Part shown: in pieces, positions 17,039 through 25,335 of the stretch
Numbering within the stretch: position 1 is the stretch's first letter
Layout: the number at the start of each line of letters is the position of its first letter
Assembly: GCA_003251015.1 (NCBI GenBank)
Contig: QKIO01000299.1
Location: 1 to 39,770 of the forward strand
Direction: 5' to 3'
Length of the DNA: 39,770 nucleotides
Source: Bacteroidales bacterium
GTDB taxonomy: Bacteria > Bacteroidota > Bacteroidia > Bacteroidales > Marinilabiliaceae
The notes under the pieces: model-generated
What the model saw: only the letters and a program-made list of their open reading frames with translations
Database searches by the model: none
Told to the model about the DNA's origin: nothing
Position numbers and translations under genes: made by a program

Positions 17039-17875
17039 ATGATGAAAGATATGGACACACAAACCCAGTTAATGAATGTAGAAAAATTACTACACGATAA
17101 AAATCCAAAAGTAGCTCGACTCATTCCCAACTTTATCATTCGACTCATCAAATACATTACGCACGAAAAGGAGATAAATAAGTTCATTACCACAAACAAT
17201 CACCTAAGCGGCATCGATTACGCCAACTCAATAGTTGATACATACATAGATAAGTATGTCATTATTGGCGAAGAAAACATCCCCCGCCAGGGTCGTTATA
17301 TTTTTGCAGCTAATCATCCACTTGGTGGATTAGACGGCATGGCTCTTGTTGGTGCAGTAGGTCGTTATCACACTAATCTTAAATTTCCGGTTAACGACCT
17401 GCTGATGAATGTCAAAAACTTGAAATCGATATTCCTACCTGTAAATAAATTTGGCGGTCACACACGCGAAGCAGCTCAACTCACCGAAGAAGCCTACAGA
17501 AGTGACGCACAAATACTTATGTTTCCTGCTGGCTTAGTATCTCGTAAGACTAAAGGAGTGGTGAGGGATTTAGATTGGAAAAAGAACTTTGTAAAAAAAG
17601 CCATCACTCACCAACGCGATGTGATTCCAGTGCATATTTCAAGTCAAAATTCGAATTTTTTCTACAACTTGTCGAATTGGAGAAAGCGCCTAGGCATCAA
17701 AGCCAACATAGAGATGTTATTCCTTGTGGATGAGCTGATTAAACAAAAAGGCACTGTCTTAGAAATTCGTTTTGGCAAAGCCATTCCTTGGCAAGAATTA
17801 AAAAAAGACCATTCAGCAGAAGAATGGGCGCAAAAAATAAAAGAACAAACCTACGCCTTAGCAAAATTAGATTAA
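17039..17875 (+). CDS. glsA: Lysophospholipid-type acyltransferase, probable GlsA (glycine lipid O-acyltransferase)
   Basis: PlsC-fold acyltransferase of about 278 residues. The acyltransferase block I motif is NHPLGGLDG (N at about residue 92), with a His-to-Asp spacing of five residues rather than the usual four. Block III is FPAGLVSRKTKG, with Ala where PlsC has Glu. The gene sits 32 bp before a GNAT acyltransferase. This pair matches the Bacteroides glsA/glsB arrangement, in which GlsB N-acylates glycine with a 3-hydroxy fatty acid and GlsA adds the second acyl chain by an ester bond. Start choice is uncertain: GTG 17036, ATG 17039, 17042 or 17051 are all in frame. It is transcribed divergently from mraZ. 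Family certain; the GlsA role is inferred from the pairing. Confidence 0.8.
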   Translation: MMKDMDTQTQLMNVEKLLHDKNPKVARLIPNFIIRLIKYITHEKEINKFITTNNHLSGIDYANSIVDTYIDKYVIIGEENIPRQGRYIFAANHPLGGLDGMALVGAVGRYHTNLKFPVNDLLMNVKNLKSIFLPVNKFGGHTREAAQLTEEAYRSDAQILMFPAGLVSRKTKGVVRDLDWKKNFVKKAITHQRDVIPVHISSQNSNFFYNLSNWRKRLGIKANIEMLFLVDELIKQKGTVLEIRFGKAIPWQELKKDHSAEEWAQKIKEQTYALAKLD

Positions 17876-17907
17876 ATTTGCACTTCAAAAATATGTTTTT
17901 GTAGAAC

Positions 17908-18855
17908 ATGAAAATAGAAGAGATTATACCCCCGGTATCGAGACAAGAACTAGAATCGGAACTAAACGAAAACACTTTTGTGCGTAACACAAACAAAGGT
18001 GACAATAGAATTTACGATTTTTCAGCTCACGAAGCTCCGGCACTCATGAGAGAAGTTGGTCGACTTAGAGAAATATCTTTTCGTCAAGCAGGCGGTGGAA
18101 CGGGCAACTCAATTGACATTGACGATTACGATGTGGCACCTATTCCTTACCGTCAAATTATTGTTTGGGATCCCGATAAAAAAGAAATATTAGGTGGTTA
18201 CCGTTATCTGATGGGTAATAATTTACCACGCGATAAAGATGGCAAAGTTATTTTGGCCACATCGCGTATGTTTAATTTTACCGATAAGTTTATCAACGAA
18301 TACTTACCTCACACTATTGAATTAGGACGTTCTTTTGTACAACCCATCTATCAATCAAGTAAGGCTGGCGCCAAATCGCTATATGCTCTTGATAATCTAT
18401 GGGATGGATTAGGAGCCTTGGTTATCAATCACCCAGAAATGAAATACTTTTTTGGCAAAGTAACCATGTACACCAACTTTAATGTAGAAGCTCGTGATTT
18501 AATCCTTGGTTTTATGCGCAAGCATTTCAGAGATAAAGAAAAATTAGTTTATCCTCATCAACCTGTTGAAATAGCACTTACCGACCAAGATTTGGAACGT
18601 ATTTTCTGTGGACAAACCTACGAAGAAGACTATAAAATTCTTGGCAAACGAGTTAGAGAATATAATGAAAATATTCCGCCACTTATCAATGCTTATATGA
18701 ACCTATCGCCATCGATGAAAACATTCGGAACCGCTATAAACGACCGATTTGGTGACGTGGAGGAGACAGGCATCATACTTACCATAAGCGAGCTGTACAA
18801 ACAGAAAGTAAGCCGACACGTTTCGACTTACCAGCCAAATAAACCAACAGAGTAA
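17908..18855 (+). CDS. glsB: GNAT-family N-acyltransferase, probable GlsB (glycine N-acyltransferase)
   Basis: 315-residue member of the hemolysin/OlsB-like branch of GNAT N-acyltransferases, which transfer a 3-hydroxyacyl group from ACP to an amino acid. Recognisable segments are REVGRLREISFRQAGGGTG, followed by DIDDYDVAPIPYRQIIVWD, then ILGGYRYLMG and ELGRSFVQPIYQ. The same protein type directly follows glsA-like genes in Bacteroides, where it makes the monoacylated glycine precursor of glycine lipids (commendamide). It probably shares a transcript with the upstream gene (32-bp gap), ending at the hairpin at 18873. Family confident; substrate inferred. Confidence 0.82.
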   Translation: MKIEEIIPPVSRQELESELNENTFVRNTNKGDNRIYDFSAHEAPALMREVGRLREISFRQAGGGTGNSIDIDDYDVAPIPYRQIIVWDPDKKEILGGYRYLMGNNLPRDKDGKVILATSRMFNFTDKFINEYLPHTIELGRSFVQPIYQSSKAGAKSLYALDNLWDGLGALVINHPEMKYFFGKVTMYTNFNVEARDLILGFMRKHFRDKEKLVYPHQPVEIALTDQDLERIFCGQTYEEDYKILGKRVREYNENIPPLINAYMNLSPSMKTFGTAINDRFGDVEETGIILTISELYKQKVSRHVSTYQPNKPTE

Positions 18856-18872
18856 AACAAATTACATTATAA

Positions 18873-18903
18873 AAGAGTTACAACCGAGGTTGTAACTCTT
18901 TTT
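18873..18903 (+). terminator. Rho-independent terminator after glsB
   Basis: The 11-bp stem AAGAGTTACAA/TTGTAACTCTT with a short CCGAGG loop is followed by a T-rich run. It separates the glycine-lipid pair from the flavoprotein gene, which begins only 22 bp later. Confidence 0.8.
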
Positions 18904-18924
18904 ACTTTTATAGACGCTTACGAA

Positions 18925-20415
18925 ATGATTAAAAATTACGATATAGTTATTATTGGCAGTGGCCCTGCAGGTTTCTCTGCCGCTATGCGCGCTTTAGATT
19001 TTGGAAAACACGTTTGTATCATTGAAGGCAAACACCTAGGTGGTGCTGGCATTATGCACGGGGCATTAACCTCCAAAACCATGTACGAATTATCAATGGA
19101 TTATGCTGTGGCCGCTCGTACCGACAGAGGATACCGTTGTGGTGCTTTAACCGTGAGTTTTTCGGAAGTAAAACAAACAGTAATTCGTGCTGCTAAAGAA
19201 AAGCAATACCAGATGTTGAGTCAAATAGAGACCTTCTCTCCTGAAAGAAGTAAAAAGGGCTCTATAACCCTTGAATGGGGAATGGCATCCTTTATCGATA
19301 CCAAAACGGTGGAAATAAAGTTAGACACAGAAACAAAAACAATTACTGGAGATCATTTTATAATTGCCACGGGCTCTAGTCCACGCGAAGCCCCCGGCTT
19401 AGAAATAGATAACCAACGCATTCTCAATTCAGAAGGTGTTTTAAACCTAAAGGAATTTCCACAACGCATGTTAATCATCGGTTCGGGTATAATTGGTTGT
19501 GAATTTGCTTTTATCTTTTCAAATTTTGGTCAAACAGAAGTACATCTCCTAGACCGGACAAATCGAGTTTTGCCTGTTGAAGATGATGATGTGAGTGATT
19601 TTGTATCATCTAACTTAGAAAAAAATGGTGTAAAAATTCATTACACGGCTACGCTACGCACCATTCGTAAACACCCCACCCACCTAGAAGTGGTTTTAGA
19701 CTATGAAGATGGGCACAGCAAAGTAATTGAAGTGGATGTGGCACTGGTAGCCATTGGTCGTGTACCAAATACAAAGAACTTAGGCTTAGAAAAACTTGGC
19801 ATCAACATTAGCAATAGAGGTACTTTACCGATTCAAGATGACTGTTTATTAGAAGATAGTCCTCAGCATTGCCATATCTACGCAGCTGGTGACATATCAG
19901 GTCACACTCAGTTATATAGTGTAGCCGAATTTCAAGGTCGATTGGCTGCCGAGAAAATTGCAGATAAACCGCTATATCCCTTGGACTATTCGCACATGTC
20001 CACCCTAATGTTTTTCAAACCTGAGCTAGCTGCGGTGGGTGCCAACGAAAAAGCCTTGCAACGCAATAAAATAGCCTACACAGCAGCATACTACTCTAAT
20101 GCACTTGTAAACAGAGCTATTGCCATGCGCAACACCAATGGTTTTGTAAAGATTTTGGTAAGTGCCGATGAGCAGCCTCGTATTCTAGGTATGCGTGCTG
20201 CAGGTCCACAAGCATCAGCGTTTATTGTTTCGGTAGCTCACCTTATCAATCAAGGCAATAGTGTGGAAGAAGTTTTAAAAATATTTTACCCTCACCCAAG
20301 CATACCTGAAGCTATTCAAGAATGCCTTCGCACAATAAGTGGTAAATCAATTTATAAACAAGAGGCATTTCCTGATCTAATTCACATAAGAGAGTGGAGT
20401 CCTGAGGGAGAATAA
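18925..20415 (+). CDS. Class I pyridine nucleotide-disulfide oxidoreductase-like flavoprotein without redox cysteines
   Basis: 496-residue FAD/NAD(P)-dependent protein with the fold of dihydrolipoamide dehydrogenase and soluble transhydrogenase. The FAD motif GSGPAG is at residues 11-16 and the NAD(P) motif IIGSGIIGCEFAF is in the middle. AAGDISGHTQLYSVAEFQGRLA and the C-terminal dimerisation domain with HPSIPEAIQE are also present. The catalytic disulfide CxxxxC is lost: in GGAGIMHGALTSK, Gly42 and Ala47 occupy the cysteine positions. It therefore cannot act as a classical lipoamide or mercuric reductase; an NAD(P)H transhydrogenase, diaphorase or quinone-type role is possible. It lies 29 bp before a serine hydrolase gene and may be cotranscribed. 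Family certain, activity unknown. Confidence 0.85.
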   Translation: MIKNYDIVIIGSGPAGFSAAMRALDFGKHVCIIEGKHLGGAGIMHGALTSKTMYELSMDYAVAARTDRGYRCGALTVSFSEVKQTVIRAAKEKQYQMLSQIETFSPERSKKGSITLEWGMASFIDTKTVEIKLDTETKTITGDHFIIATGSSPREAPGLEIDNQRILNSEGVLNLKEFPQRMLIIGSGIIGCEFAFIFSNFGQTEVHLLDRTNRVLPVEDDDVSDFVSSNLEKNGVKIHYTATLRTIRKHPTHLEVVLDYEDGHSKVIEVDVALVAIGRVPNTKNLGLEKLGINISNRGTLPIQDDCLLEDSPQHCHIYAAGDISGHTQLYSVAEFQGRLAAEKIADKPLYPLDYSHMSTLMFFKPELAAVGANEKALQRNKIAYTAAYYSNALVNRAIAMRNTNGFVKILVSADEQPRILGMRAAGPQASAFIVSVAHLINQGNSVEEVLKIFYPHPSIPEAIQECLRTISGKSIYKQEAFPDLIHIREWSPEGE

Positions 20416-20444
20416 ACAAACTGGAGGTCTAAAACCAAATAAGC

Positions 20445-21599
20445 ATGTACAAAAAGACGAGTAAAACGAAAAAATTCCTAAGTCTTCTATTTTTAGGTTT
20501 AATAGCAACTTGGTTTCTACTGCCTCATCATTTACGCATGGCATTAACTTATTGGTACCCGGGCATTGAGGACTACTCCATCTTTGATAATAGAACGGTT
20601 GCTAATAGTGATGACGTTTATACATGGCCTATACACTCTCGCTACAATACGAATAGAATACCGCAAAACGAACGTGACACTCTAGAATACTATCAAACCA
20701 TTGCTTTTTTAGTGATTCAAAACGATAGCATATTATACGAAGAATATTGGGATAACTACAACAACGAATCAATCACCAACTCCTTCTCAATGGCTAAAAG
20801 CATCGTTGGTTTATTAATAGGAGCTGCCATCGAAGATGGGTTTATTACATCGGCAGACCAGAAGGTGGGCGATTTTATACCTCATTTTAAGAAAGGAAAA
20901 AACAAAGAACTCACCATTCGCCATTTATTAACCATGAGTAGCGGTTCTAATTGGGATGAGAGTTATACCAGTCCATTATCACTCACAACAAAAGCTTATT
21001 ATGGCAATAACCTCTCCGAGTTAGTGAATGAATTAGACATTACATCAACTCCTGGAGAACTATTTGAATATAAAAGTGGGGACACCCAGTTGCTAGCCGA
21101 AGTGCTGAAAATAGCAACCAAAAAGACGTTAAGTCAATATGCGTCGGAGAAGCTGTGGCAACCATTAGGAGCTCACGCACAAGCATTATGGTCACTAGAT
21201 AAAAAAGATGGCACCGAAAAAGCTTACTGCTGCTTTAACAGCAACGCACGTGACTTTGCTCTGTTGGGCGAATTAATATTACACAAGGGATGGTGGCGTG
21301 GCAAACAACTTATACCAGAGGCTTACATTGCAGAATCAACGAGTATTTCGTCGCTACATTTAAAAGATGCTAAAACTGGCGAAGTGGTAGATTTTTATGG
21401 CCAACAATGGTGGCTTATTAAGTACAATAATTTAAAAATACCATACGCACGAGGCATTCTTGGACAGTATATTTTTGTGATACCAGAGAAAAACGCCATC
21501 ATCGTTAGGCTAGGCCACCAAAGAAGTAAATACAAAATAAACCATCATCCAACAGAGACGTACAGTTATCTAAAAACAGGATTAGACATGCTCAAGTAA
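20445..21599 (+). CDS. Membrane-anchored serine hydrolase, beta-lactamase (class C) fold
   Basis: 384-residue protein with an N-terminal signal-anchor (about residues 9-26) and a periplasmic domain of the beta-lactamase/DD-peptidase/esterase superfamily (PF00144). The nucleophile motif is S115-M-A-K118, followed by TIRHLLTMSSG (157-167), and the second motif is Y209-K-S211. The C-terminal third has a YARGILGQYIFVIPEKNAIIVRLGH segment as in 6-aminohexanoate-dimer hydrolase-like members. This branch includes esterases, peptidases and amide hydrolases, so it should not be called a resistance gene. It probably shares a transcript with the upstream flavoprotein (29-bp gap) and ends at the hairpin at 21608. 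Confidence 0.85.
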   Translation: MYKKTSKTKKFLSLLFLGLIATWFLLPHHLRMALTYWYPGIEDYSIFDNRTVANSDDVYTWPIHSRYNTNRIPQNERDTLEYYQTIAFLVIQNDSILYEEYWDNYNNESITNSFSMAKSIVGLLIGAAIEDGFITSADQKVGDFIPHFKKGKNKELTIRHLLTMSSGSNWDESYTSPLSLTTKAYYGNNLSELVNELDITSTPGELFEYKSGDTQLLAEVLKIATKKTLSQYASEKLWQPLGAHAQALWSLDKKDGTEKAYCCFNSNARDFALLGELILHKGWWRGKQLIPEAYIAESTSISSLHLKDAKTGEVVDFYGQQWWLIKYNNLKIPYARGILGQYIFVIPEKNAIIVRLGHQRSKYKINHHPTETYSYLKTGLDMLK

Positions 21600-21607
21600 C
21601 TAATTAC

Positions 21608-21640
21608 AAAAAAAAGACATCACAAGGATGTCTTTTTTTT
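21608..21640. terminator. Bidirectional terminator between converging genes
   Basis: Eight A, the stem GACATC/GATGTC around a short loop, and eight T; the symmetry extends outward to ATTAC/GTAAT (21602-21645). It serves the rightward hydrolase gene and the leftward purF gene. Confidence 0.9.
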
Positions 21641-21659
21641 GTAATCAAGTAGGTAGTTC

Positions 21660-23561
21660 TTAGTATGAACGACCACTATTACCTTCCACAAAATTGATAA
21701 AGGATGTATTTACTACTTTATTACCTCCTGGGGTAGGATAATTACCAGTAAAGTACCAATCTCCCAAATCATTTGGACAAGCAGCATGCAAGTTTTCAAC
21801 AGATTGATAAACCAACTCCACTTCTGCATCAATATCTTTTGGAGTTAACATTTTGGCAATTTTGTCCGAAATCTCTTCTGTCGTAAAGCTCTTGTAAATA
21901 TCCTTCACATAATTAACGATTTCCTCTTTAGGCAAGTTTTGTTGCTCTTTACAACGCTTGTAAACATCATCGATCAAACTTTGCTGACCTCTATCTTTCA
22001 ACAACTCAATAGCCGCTGCAAAGGCACAAAAGTCTCCCAGCTTAGCCATATCAATGCCATAACAGTCGGGATAACGAATTTGAGGAGCCGATGAAACCAC
22101 AATAATCTTTTTAGGATGAAGGCGGTCTAATATTTTTAAGATGCTTCTTTTAAGTGTTGTACCGCGCACTATCGAATCATCAATAATAACCAGGGTATCC
22201 ACCGTATTTTTAACAATACCATAAGTCACATCATAAACATGCGCTACCAAATCGTCACGAGTGCTATCATCCGCAATGAACGTACGCATTTTCACATCCT
22301 TGATGGCTATTTTTTCTACTCGAGGTTCAAACTTTAGTATCTCATCTAATTTTTCAGACGTGATATTAGCTCCTAAATCTAGAATATGTTTTTTCTTGAT
22401 GCTATTCATCTCATGCCTAACACCCTCCATCATCCCAAAAAAGGCAGTTTCTGCAGTGTTTGGAATGTATGAAAACACAGTATGCTCCAGGTCAAAAGCT
22501 ACCTTCTCAAGAATTGGCTTAGCCAACAAAAAACCTAATTGCTTACGTTCTGTATAGATATCACGATCGCTACCACGCGAGAAATAGATACGTTCAAAAG
22601 AACACGACTTACGCTCTTGCGGCACTCGTATTAACTCTTCTGTTACCGTACCGTTCTTTTTGATTATAAGCGCATGCCCAGGTTGGATTTCTTTTATCTG
22701 CACCGAACGAACATTCATAGCCGTCTGTATAACTGGCCTTTCTGATGCCACAACTACAATCTCATCATCCATATAATAACAGGCAGGACGAATACCCCAT
22801 GGATCACGAGCCACAAATGAATCGCCATGTCCAATAACCCCAGCAATAGCATACCCACCATCCCAACGGCGACTAGAGCGCTCAAGTATTGCTTTTATAT
22901 TAAGATCGTCTTCAATACTTGCTGTAATTTGACGATTATTTTGACCTTCATTTTTATATTTCTTAAAAAGCATTTGATTTTCTTCATCTAAGAAATGCCC
23001 TACATTTTCAAGAATTGTAACCGTATCGGTATAATCTTTTGGATGCTGACCTAGGTCAAATAAAGACTGAAAAATCTCATCCACATTGGTTAGGTTAAAG
23101 TTTCCTGCCATCACAAGGTTTCGCGAGCGCCAATTATTTTCACGCATGACAGGGTGCACAAATTCGATGCTATTATTACCGAAAGTACCATAACGTAAAT
23201 GACCCAAATATAATTCGCCGGCAAAAGGCAAATTTTCTTTAGCATACACAGGATCATTGAGTAGTTCAGGATTATTATCTTGCAACTTTACGAAAGACGC
23301 ATTGATTTGAGCAAAGACATCTTTAATAGGATTGGCCGAATTAGATCGATGTCTTGAGAAATATTGTTTCCCAGCTGGTTGGTCTATCTTTAAGTTAACA
23401 GCTCCTGCTCCATCTTGTCCACGATTGTGTTGTTTCTCCATCAATAGATACAACTTATTTAAGCCATACCTCCAAGTACCATATTTCTTTTGATAATATT
23501 CGAGAGGTTTTAACAATCGAATTAATACAATTCCACACTCGTGCTTAATCTGCTCACTCAT
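21660..23561 (-). CDS. purF: Amidophosphoribosyltransferase (PurF family)
   Basis: First committed enzyme of purine synthesis, making phosphoribosylamine from PRPP and glutamine. I start at ATG 23561 (633 residues, MSEQIKHECGIV). The ORF is open further upstream, but that part covers the predicted promoter. The N-terminal glutaminase domain would use Cys9 after removal of an eight-residue propeptide, as in B. subtilis PurF, which also has a propeptide ending before CG. EKQHNRGQDGAG and GHLRYGTFG are glutaminase-domain motifs. The PRPP motif VIIDDSIVRGTT is at about 458-469. The protein is longer than E. coli PurF (505 residues), with an extended C-terminus; this longer form is familiar in Bacteroidota. 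Confidence 0.9.
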   Translation of the reverse strand: MSEQIKHECGIVLIRLLKPLEYYQKKYGTWRYGLNKLYLLMEKQHNRGQDGAGAVNLKIDQPAGKQYFSRHRSNSANPIKDVFAQINASFVKLQDNNPELLNDPVYAKENLPFAGELYLGHLRYGTFGNNSIEFVHPVMRENNWRSRNLVMAGNFNLTNVDEIFQSLFDLGQHPKDYTDTVTILENVGHFLDEENQMLFKKYKNEGQNNRQITASIEDDLNIKAILERSSRRWDGGYAIAGVIGHGDSFVARDPWGIRPACYYMDDEIVVVASERPVIQTAMNVRSVQIKEIQPGHALIIKKNGTVTEELIRVPQERKSCSFERIYFSRGSDRDIYTERKQLGFLLAKPILEKVAFDLEHTVFSYIPNTAETAFFGMMEGVRHEMNSIKKKHILDLGANITSEKLDEILKFEPRVEKIAIKDVKMRTFIADDSTRDDLVAHVYDVTYGIVKNTVDTLVIIDDSIVRGTTLKRSILKILDRLHPKKIIVVSSAPQIRYPDCYGIDMAKLGDFCAFAAAIELLKDRGQQSLIDDVYKRCKEQQNLPKEEIVNYVKDIYKSFTTEEISDKIAKMLTPKDIDAEVELVYQSVENLHAACPNDLGDWYFTGNYPTPGGNKVVNTSFINFVEGNSGRSY

Positions 23562-23585
23562 CTTGATACCTATATTTATTTGGTG

Positions 23586-23593
23586 CAAATTTA
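23586..23593 (-). promoter_or_regulatory. Predicted purF promoter (-7 element)
   Basis: TAAATTTG on the minus strand is a perfect TAnnTTTG match, with a TTG 21 bp upstream. A start near 23579 would give a leader of about 18 nt to the chosen purF ATG, supporting that start over the longer frame. Confidence 0.6.
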
Positions 23594-23638
23594 TTTCTAT
23601 TTTTTCAAAACACCCAACCAATATCTAATTATAAACAA

Positions 23639-23662
23639 CAAAGCCGGCAAAAGCCGGCTTTG
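23639..23662. terminator. Hairpin between the SPOR gene and purF
   Basis: A perfect 10-bp stem, CAAAGCCGGC and its complement, closes an AAAA loop. It lies 9 bp beyond the SPOR gene stop. The downstream T-run on the minus strand is weak (TTGTTTAT), so termination may be partial. Confidence 0.65.
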
Positions 23663-23671
23663 TATAAAATC

Positions 23672-24130
23672 CTATTTTAACTTACTCATATTAACAGACG
23701 GATCTTTAACCACATAACAACTTGGAAAAAGATTTTTAATCCGTTCTTGAAGAGCAACTGCTTCGTACTTATTTCTAAAATCGCCTGCTTTAACCCTCCA
23801 AAATGGCGGTGAGTACTCTAAATAAACAGACATATTGGGATACACCGACAAAAAAGTCGACTTTGCTTCTAAAGCTCCTTTTTTTCCCGCGGGGCCAGAA
23901 CCTTTATATATCTGAACACGAAAGCCCTCAAAACCAGAACTCTGTTTATTAGCATTCAATTGCGTATCTAACAAATAATCAATCCCGTAATCCTGAAAAA
24001 TAACAATTTTACCTTGATTGACTTTTGATTCTTGTAAGCCTTTTACCACTTCATTAGTTGATGTTTGGCTGGTTTGTGCCTGTGTCCATATAGAAGACAC
24101 TACTAAAAACAACCATAAACAATACTTCAT
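23672..24130 (-). CDS. Exported SPOR-domain protein
   Basis: 152 residues from ATG 24130. The N-terminal MKYCLWLFLVVSSIWTQAQT is a signal peptide cleaved near QAQ. The C-terminal half (about 75-148) is a SPOR domain: GFRVQIYKGSG, then PPFWRVKAGDFRNKYEAVALQERIKNLFPSCYVV, the characteristic aromatic-R-V-x-x-G-D-F-x-x-x-x-E-A pattern. SPOR domains bind denuded septal peptidoglycan, so this protein may localise at division sites, although it carries no enzymatic domain. A longer in-frame start at 24166 would overrun the predicted promoter. Its own promoter lies in the 40-bp gap after the stress-protein gene. Confidence 0.85.
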   Translation of the reverse strand: MKYCLWLFLVVSSIWTQAQTSQTSTNEVVKGLQESKVNQGKIVIFQDYGIDYLLDTQLNANKQSSGFEGFRVQIYKGSGPAGKKGALEAKSTFLSVYPNMSVYLEYSPPFWRVKAGDFRNKYEAVALQERIKNLFPSCYVVKDPSVNMSKLK

Positions 24131-24153
24131 ATAAAATCTCCTTTTATTGCCTA

Positions 24154-24161
24154 CAAAGATA
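24154..24161 (-). promoter_or_regulatory. Predicted SPOR gene promoter (-7 element)
   Basis: TATCTTTG on the minus strand is a perfect TAnnTTTG match 23 bp upstream of the ATG at 24130. AAAGGAG sits 7 bp before that ATG. No convincing -33 element was identified. Confidence 0.5.
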
Positions 24162-24170
24162 TACAAACTA

Positions 24171-25013
24171 TTAATCTTTTGTAGGAATAGCTAAAACAGG
24201 TTTCACCGAACTATTAATTAATTCATTTGAAAAAGGCTTAAACAATTTAATAAATGGATTTGGCGAATGATTAATGTGCATTGTTACTAAATCGGCATCT
24301 ACTTGCACCGAAAAATCAACTAATTGCTCAACTAAGTTTTTACCAGAAATGATAGTTGTTTCAACTTCAACCCCTGCATTTTTGCGAATAAATCCTTCTA
24401 CTTGTTTGTTAAACAAACCTATTTTGTTCAAAATATAAAGAATATTAGATTCTTTTAACCCTACCAAATACACTTTAGCATTGAATAACTTTGCTATACC
24501 AGTAACAATTGGAATTTTACGACGACTTGACTTTGAATAATCGATAGGCACTACAATACTTTTTATCCCTCCAGTCCACTCCATATTTTTATTGATAACA
24601 ATAACAGGGCATGGAGAGTTAGACACCAAGCGATAGGCATTACTACCAATAATACGTGATTCAAAACCAGACGCACCATGCGAACCAACCACGATTAAAC
24701 TAGAATCGTCATATTTAGCTTGGTTGGTTATTTCGTTCACCACATTACCTTCTCGTATTTTATAGTCAAAATTACCACCTTCAACCTTATACGAAGCACT
24801 ATATTCCTTCATTAATTCTTCCATCCAAACCTGAGCTTGACCAATTAGTTGCATCTCCACTCGCTCTTTCGCAAATGAAGGCGCATAATGCGCACCTGTA
24901 TTAACATGCATGACCCTTACATTTGCTTTTAAATGATTGGCCATTTCAATTCCATAAATTAAGGCATTTACAGAAGCTATTGAAAAATCGACGGGAATTA
25001 ATACGCGTTTCAT
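24171..25013 (-). CDS. Universal stress protein, two UspA domains in tandem
   Basis: 280-residue cytoplasmic protein made of two UspA domains (about 1-143 and 150-280). The first begins KRVLIPVDFSIASVNAL and contains the ATP-binding pattern G-x2-G-x9-G-S in VVGSHGASGFESRIIGSN (about 111-128), so it probably binds ATP. The second begins KSIVVPIDYSKSSRRK but ends in VTMHINHSPNPFIKLF, without the glycine pattern, so it is probably a non-binding regulatory half. This asymmetric tandem form is common in Bacteroidota. Specific role unknown; a stress or starvation response is inferred from the family. Confidence 0.9.
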   Translation of the reverse strand: MKRVLIPVDFSIASVNALIYGIEMANHLKANVRVMHVNTGAHYAPSFAKERVEMQLIGQAQVWMEELMKEYSASYKVEGGNFDYKIREGNVVNEITNQAKYDDSSLIVVGSHGASGFESRIIGSNAYRLVSNSPCPVIVINKNMEWTGGIKSIVVPIDYSKSSRRKIPIVTGIAKLFNAKVYLVGLKESNILYILNKIGLFNKQVEGFIRKNAGVEVETTIISGKNLVEQLVDFSVQVDADLVTMHINHSPNPFIKLFKPFSNELINSSVKPVLAIPTKD

Positions 25014-25335
25014 ATGGTTATATAATTAGTTGCATTTAAACTCGGTGGTATCTTTGTAAAATCAAAAAAATCATTGACTTTCCACAAATTACTCAATAAG
25101 CGTTAAAATTATAAAAAAAGATCAAAAGCACAACACAAATACCGAATTGTATCAACAGAAAGCATCCTCCCTATAAATCAACACTTTGACTTAAAAAAAA
25201 CATTCAAACTCGTTCATTTTTATGTAATTTAAACAATAATGTATAAAAACAATAAGCAAACAACAGCACTAATTTCATTTTAATATTTCATAAACAAAAT
25301 AGAATGAGTTACTTTTGTTTAAATAAACATTAAAA
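25014..25335. other. Divergent intergenic region between the stress-protein and acyltransferase genes
   Basis: 322 bp of very AT-rich DNA without a gene. Two rightward TAnnTTTG matches occur, TATCTTTG at 25049-25056 and TACTTTTG at 25310-25317. No hairpin or repeat of note was seen. Confidence 0.6.
25310..25317 (+). promoter_or_regulatory. Predicted acyltransferase promoter (-7 element)
   Basis: TACTTTTG is a perfect TAnnTTTG match 18 bp before the ATG at 25336, so the leader would be only about 12 nt. No clear TTTG was found at -33. Confidence 0.5.

Noticed and set aside
18925-20415. Dihydrolipoamide dehydrogenase
   Set aside because: The essential CxxxxC disulfide is missing and no 2-oxo acid dehydrogenase genes are adjacent.
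20445-21599. Beta-lactamase resistance gene
   Set aside because: SxxK and YxS motifs define the fold only; the sequence resembles esterase or amide hydrolase branches and there is no resistance context.
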